From contig JALAGS010000235.1 of assembly GCA_022712315.1 (NCBI GenBank), forward strand, positions 62,001 to 126,000: DNA of 64,000 nucleotides. The letters are read 5' to 3'. This stretch comes from Sphingobacterium sp. Lineage in GTDB: Bacteria > Bacteroidota > Bacteroidia > Sphingobacteriales > Sphingobacteriaceae. Of the stretch, positions 63,157-64,000 are shown piece by piece. Made by a program: the position numbers and the translations under genes. Under the pieces are notes generated by a model. The model was not told the origin of the DNA. It made no database searches and saw nothing but the letters and a program-made list of their open reading frames with translations. Every line of letters begins with the position of its first letter. The first letter of the stretch is position 1.

Positions 63157-64000
63157 TTAAGAGCGCGGAGAATTGGAGGCTATCAAACGTAAGTCATCTG
63201 CTGCTGGAAGTTCGAATACCTGCAGGTGGAAGTGCTCGATAGCAGCCAACAGGTGGTCAAAAATATCGGCCATGGTGTCTTCAAAGTAGGCCCATTGTGT
63301 GCCCTTGGTAAACATGTAAAGTTCCAAAGGGATACCGTATGCACTTGGTGCGAGCTGACGCACCAAAAGGGTTAATTCCTGATGAATATTGGGGTGATGT
63401 TTGGCATAGGTCAGCACGTAAGCCCTAAACAGTCCGATATTGGTCATCCGCCTGCCGTTGACTGGTGAAGAGGTATCGGTATTCCAGCTTTTATTGTATT
63501 CGGCAATTTCCTGTTCTCGCCTTTCAATATAAGGTGCCAGCAGGTGGATCTTTTTTAAGGCTGTTATTTCGTCCTCGCTTAAATAGCGTATTGAAGACAT
63601 TTTAATATTCAGCGCGCGTTTTATACGGCGTCCCCCAGTTTCCTGCATGCCACGGTAATTTTTAAAAGAATCGCTGAGAAGGGTGTAGGTCGGTATGGTG
63701 ACAATGGTCTTGTCCCAGTTCTGTATCTTCACATTGTTTAGATTGATCTGCAAGACGTCACCGTCCACTCCATATTTGGGCATTTCAATCCAGTCGCCTA
63801 CACGCACCGAGTCATTGGCCGACACTTGAATACTGGCGACAAAACCTAGGATAGTATCCTTAAATACCAACATCAAGATGGCGGATGCCGCTCCCAGTGA
63901 GACGAGAAATGACCAGGGCGAATTGCCCGTCAGGAGAGAAACTACCAGTGTACCGATCACAAAAATAAGGAAGATCTGAACCACCTGCAGATAACTATCG
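63157..64000 (-). CDS. MscS-family mechanosensitive channel, 5' truncated by the window
   Basis: The frame is open through the right edge of the window, so the N-terminal membrane part lies beyond it; the GTG at 63984 is not a likely start. Visible are the pore region (WSFLVSLGAASAILMLVFKDTILGFVASIQVSAND), the beta domain (VRVGDWIEMPKYGVDGDVLQINLNNVKIQNWDKTIVTIPTY), and a long C-terminal domain with KNYRGMQETGGRRIKRALNI. This C-terminal form resembles the YbdG/MscM-like subgroup rather than small MscS. It would respond to moderate osmotic shock. Confidence 0.9.
   Translation of the reverse strand, partial: DSYLQVVQIFLIFVIGTLVVSLLTGNSPWSFLVSLGAASAILMLVFKDTILGFVASIQVSANDSVRVGDWIEMPKYGVDGDVLQINLNNVKIQNWDKTIVTIPTYTLLSDSFKNYRGMQETGGRRIKRALNIKMSSIRYLSEDEITALKKIHLLAPYIERREQEIAEYNKSWNTDTSSPVNGRRMTNIGLFRAYVLTYAKHHPNIHQELTLLVRQLAPSAYGIPLELYMFTKGTQWAYFEDTMADIFDHLLAAIEHFHLQVFELPAADDLRLIASNSPRS

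Noticed and set aside
1..64000. CRISPR arrays, tRNA or rRNA genes, and complete insertion sequences
   Set aside because: None was recognised on reading. The direct repeats present are pairs or tandem duplicates, not regularly spaced arrays, and no transposase is visible.

Overview
The window reads as chromosome of a Bacteroidota bacterium, most likely a Sphingobacteriaceae member such as Sphingobacterium. The grounds are four SusC-type TonB-dependent receptors (one cut by the window edge), three SusD-type lipoproteins, an ECF sigma/FecR pair, and several promoter -7 boxes of the form TAnnTTTG. The genus is inference. I saw no rRNA, tRNA, CRISPR array or complete insertion sequence.

Layout. 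(1) 1-2082: 3' part of a SusC-like receptor with no SusD after it. (2) 2176-5485: an alcohol dehydrogenase operon, a small membrane-protein gene, and an azoreductase divergent from an HxlR regulator. (3) 5664-21754: a beta-mannan utilisation locus: AraC regulator, SusC, SusD, surface glycan-binding protein, GH5, CE7 esterase, GH130 mannosylglucose phosphorylase, GPH transporter, cellobiose/mannobiose 2-epimerase and two GH26 mannanases. Together they encode capture, deacetylation, endo-cleavage, import of mannobiose, epimerisation to mannosylglucose and phosphorolysis. (4) 22294-30053: a rearranged, scarred region. It holds a truncated LacI-type gene, a chimeric uvrA-like remnant, a broken copy of the small membrane gene, a SUKH-like gene, an AraC/hydrolase pair, a quinone oxidoreductase divergent from a second HxlR gene, and a frameshifted uvrA-like gene divergent from a MarR gene.

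(5) 30085-31179: S41-like secreted protein. (6) 31468-39680: ECF sigma, FecR anti-sigma, SusC with an STN signalling domain, SusD and a TlpA-like thioredoxin protein, one trans-envelope-regulated uptake unit. (7) 39810-41076: small membrane protein and DinB-like protein. (8) 41306-48196: SusC, SusD and GH105, with tandem 22-bp repeats and a possible attenuator upstream. (9) 48416-51407: small ORF, Crp/Fnr regulator, CPBP protease and an MsrA-MsrB fusion. (10) 51680-64000: a dense ion and osmotic homeostasis cluster of ClC, NhaA, AgcS, TrkH/TrkA, DUF389, MscS, BCCT and a second MscS cut by the window edge.

The most unusual structure is region 4. Pieces that lie contiguously at 4046-4303 (small membrane gene, a 65-nt segment starting at its stop codon, and a 32-nt terminator hairpin) recur in the same order and orientation between 22892 and 25777. 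There they are separated by a SUKH-like gene and by an AraC/hydrolase pair. The membrane gene copy is broken and joined to a uvrA remnant at a 5-nt shared sequence. This looks like a duplicated recombination-prone site that has collected cargo genes.
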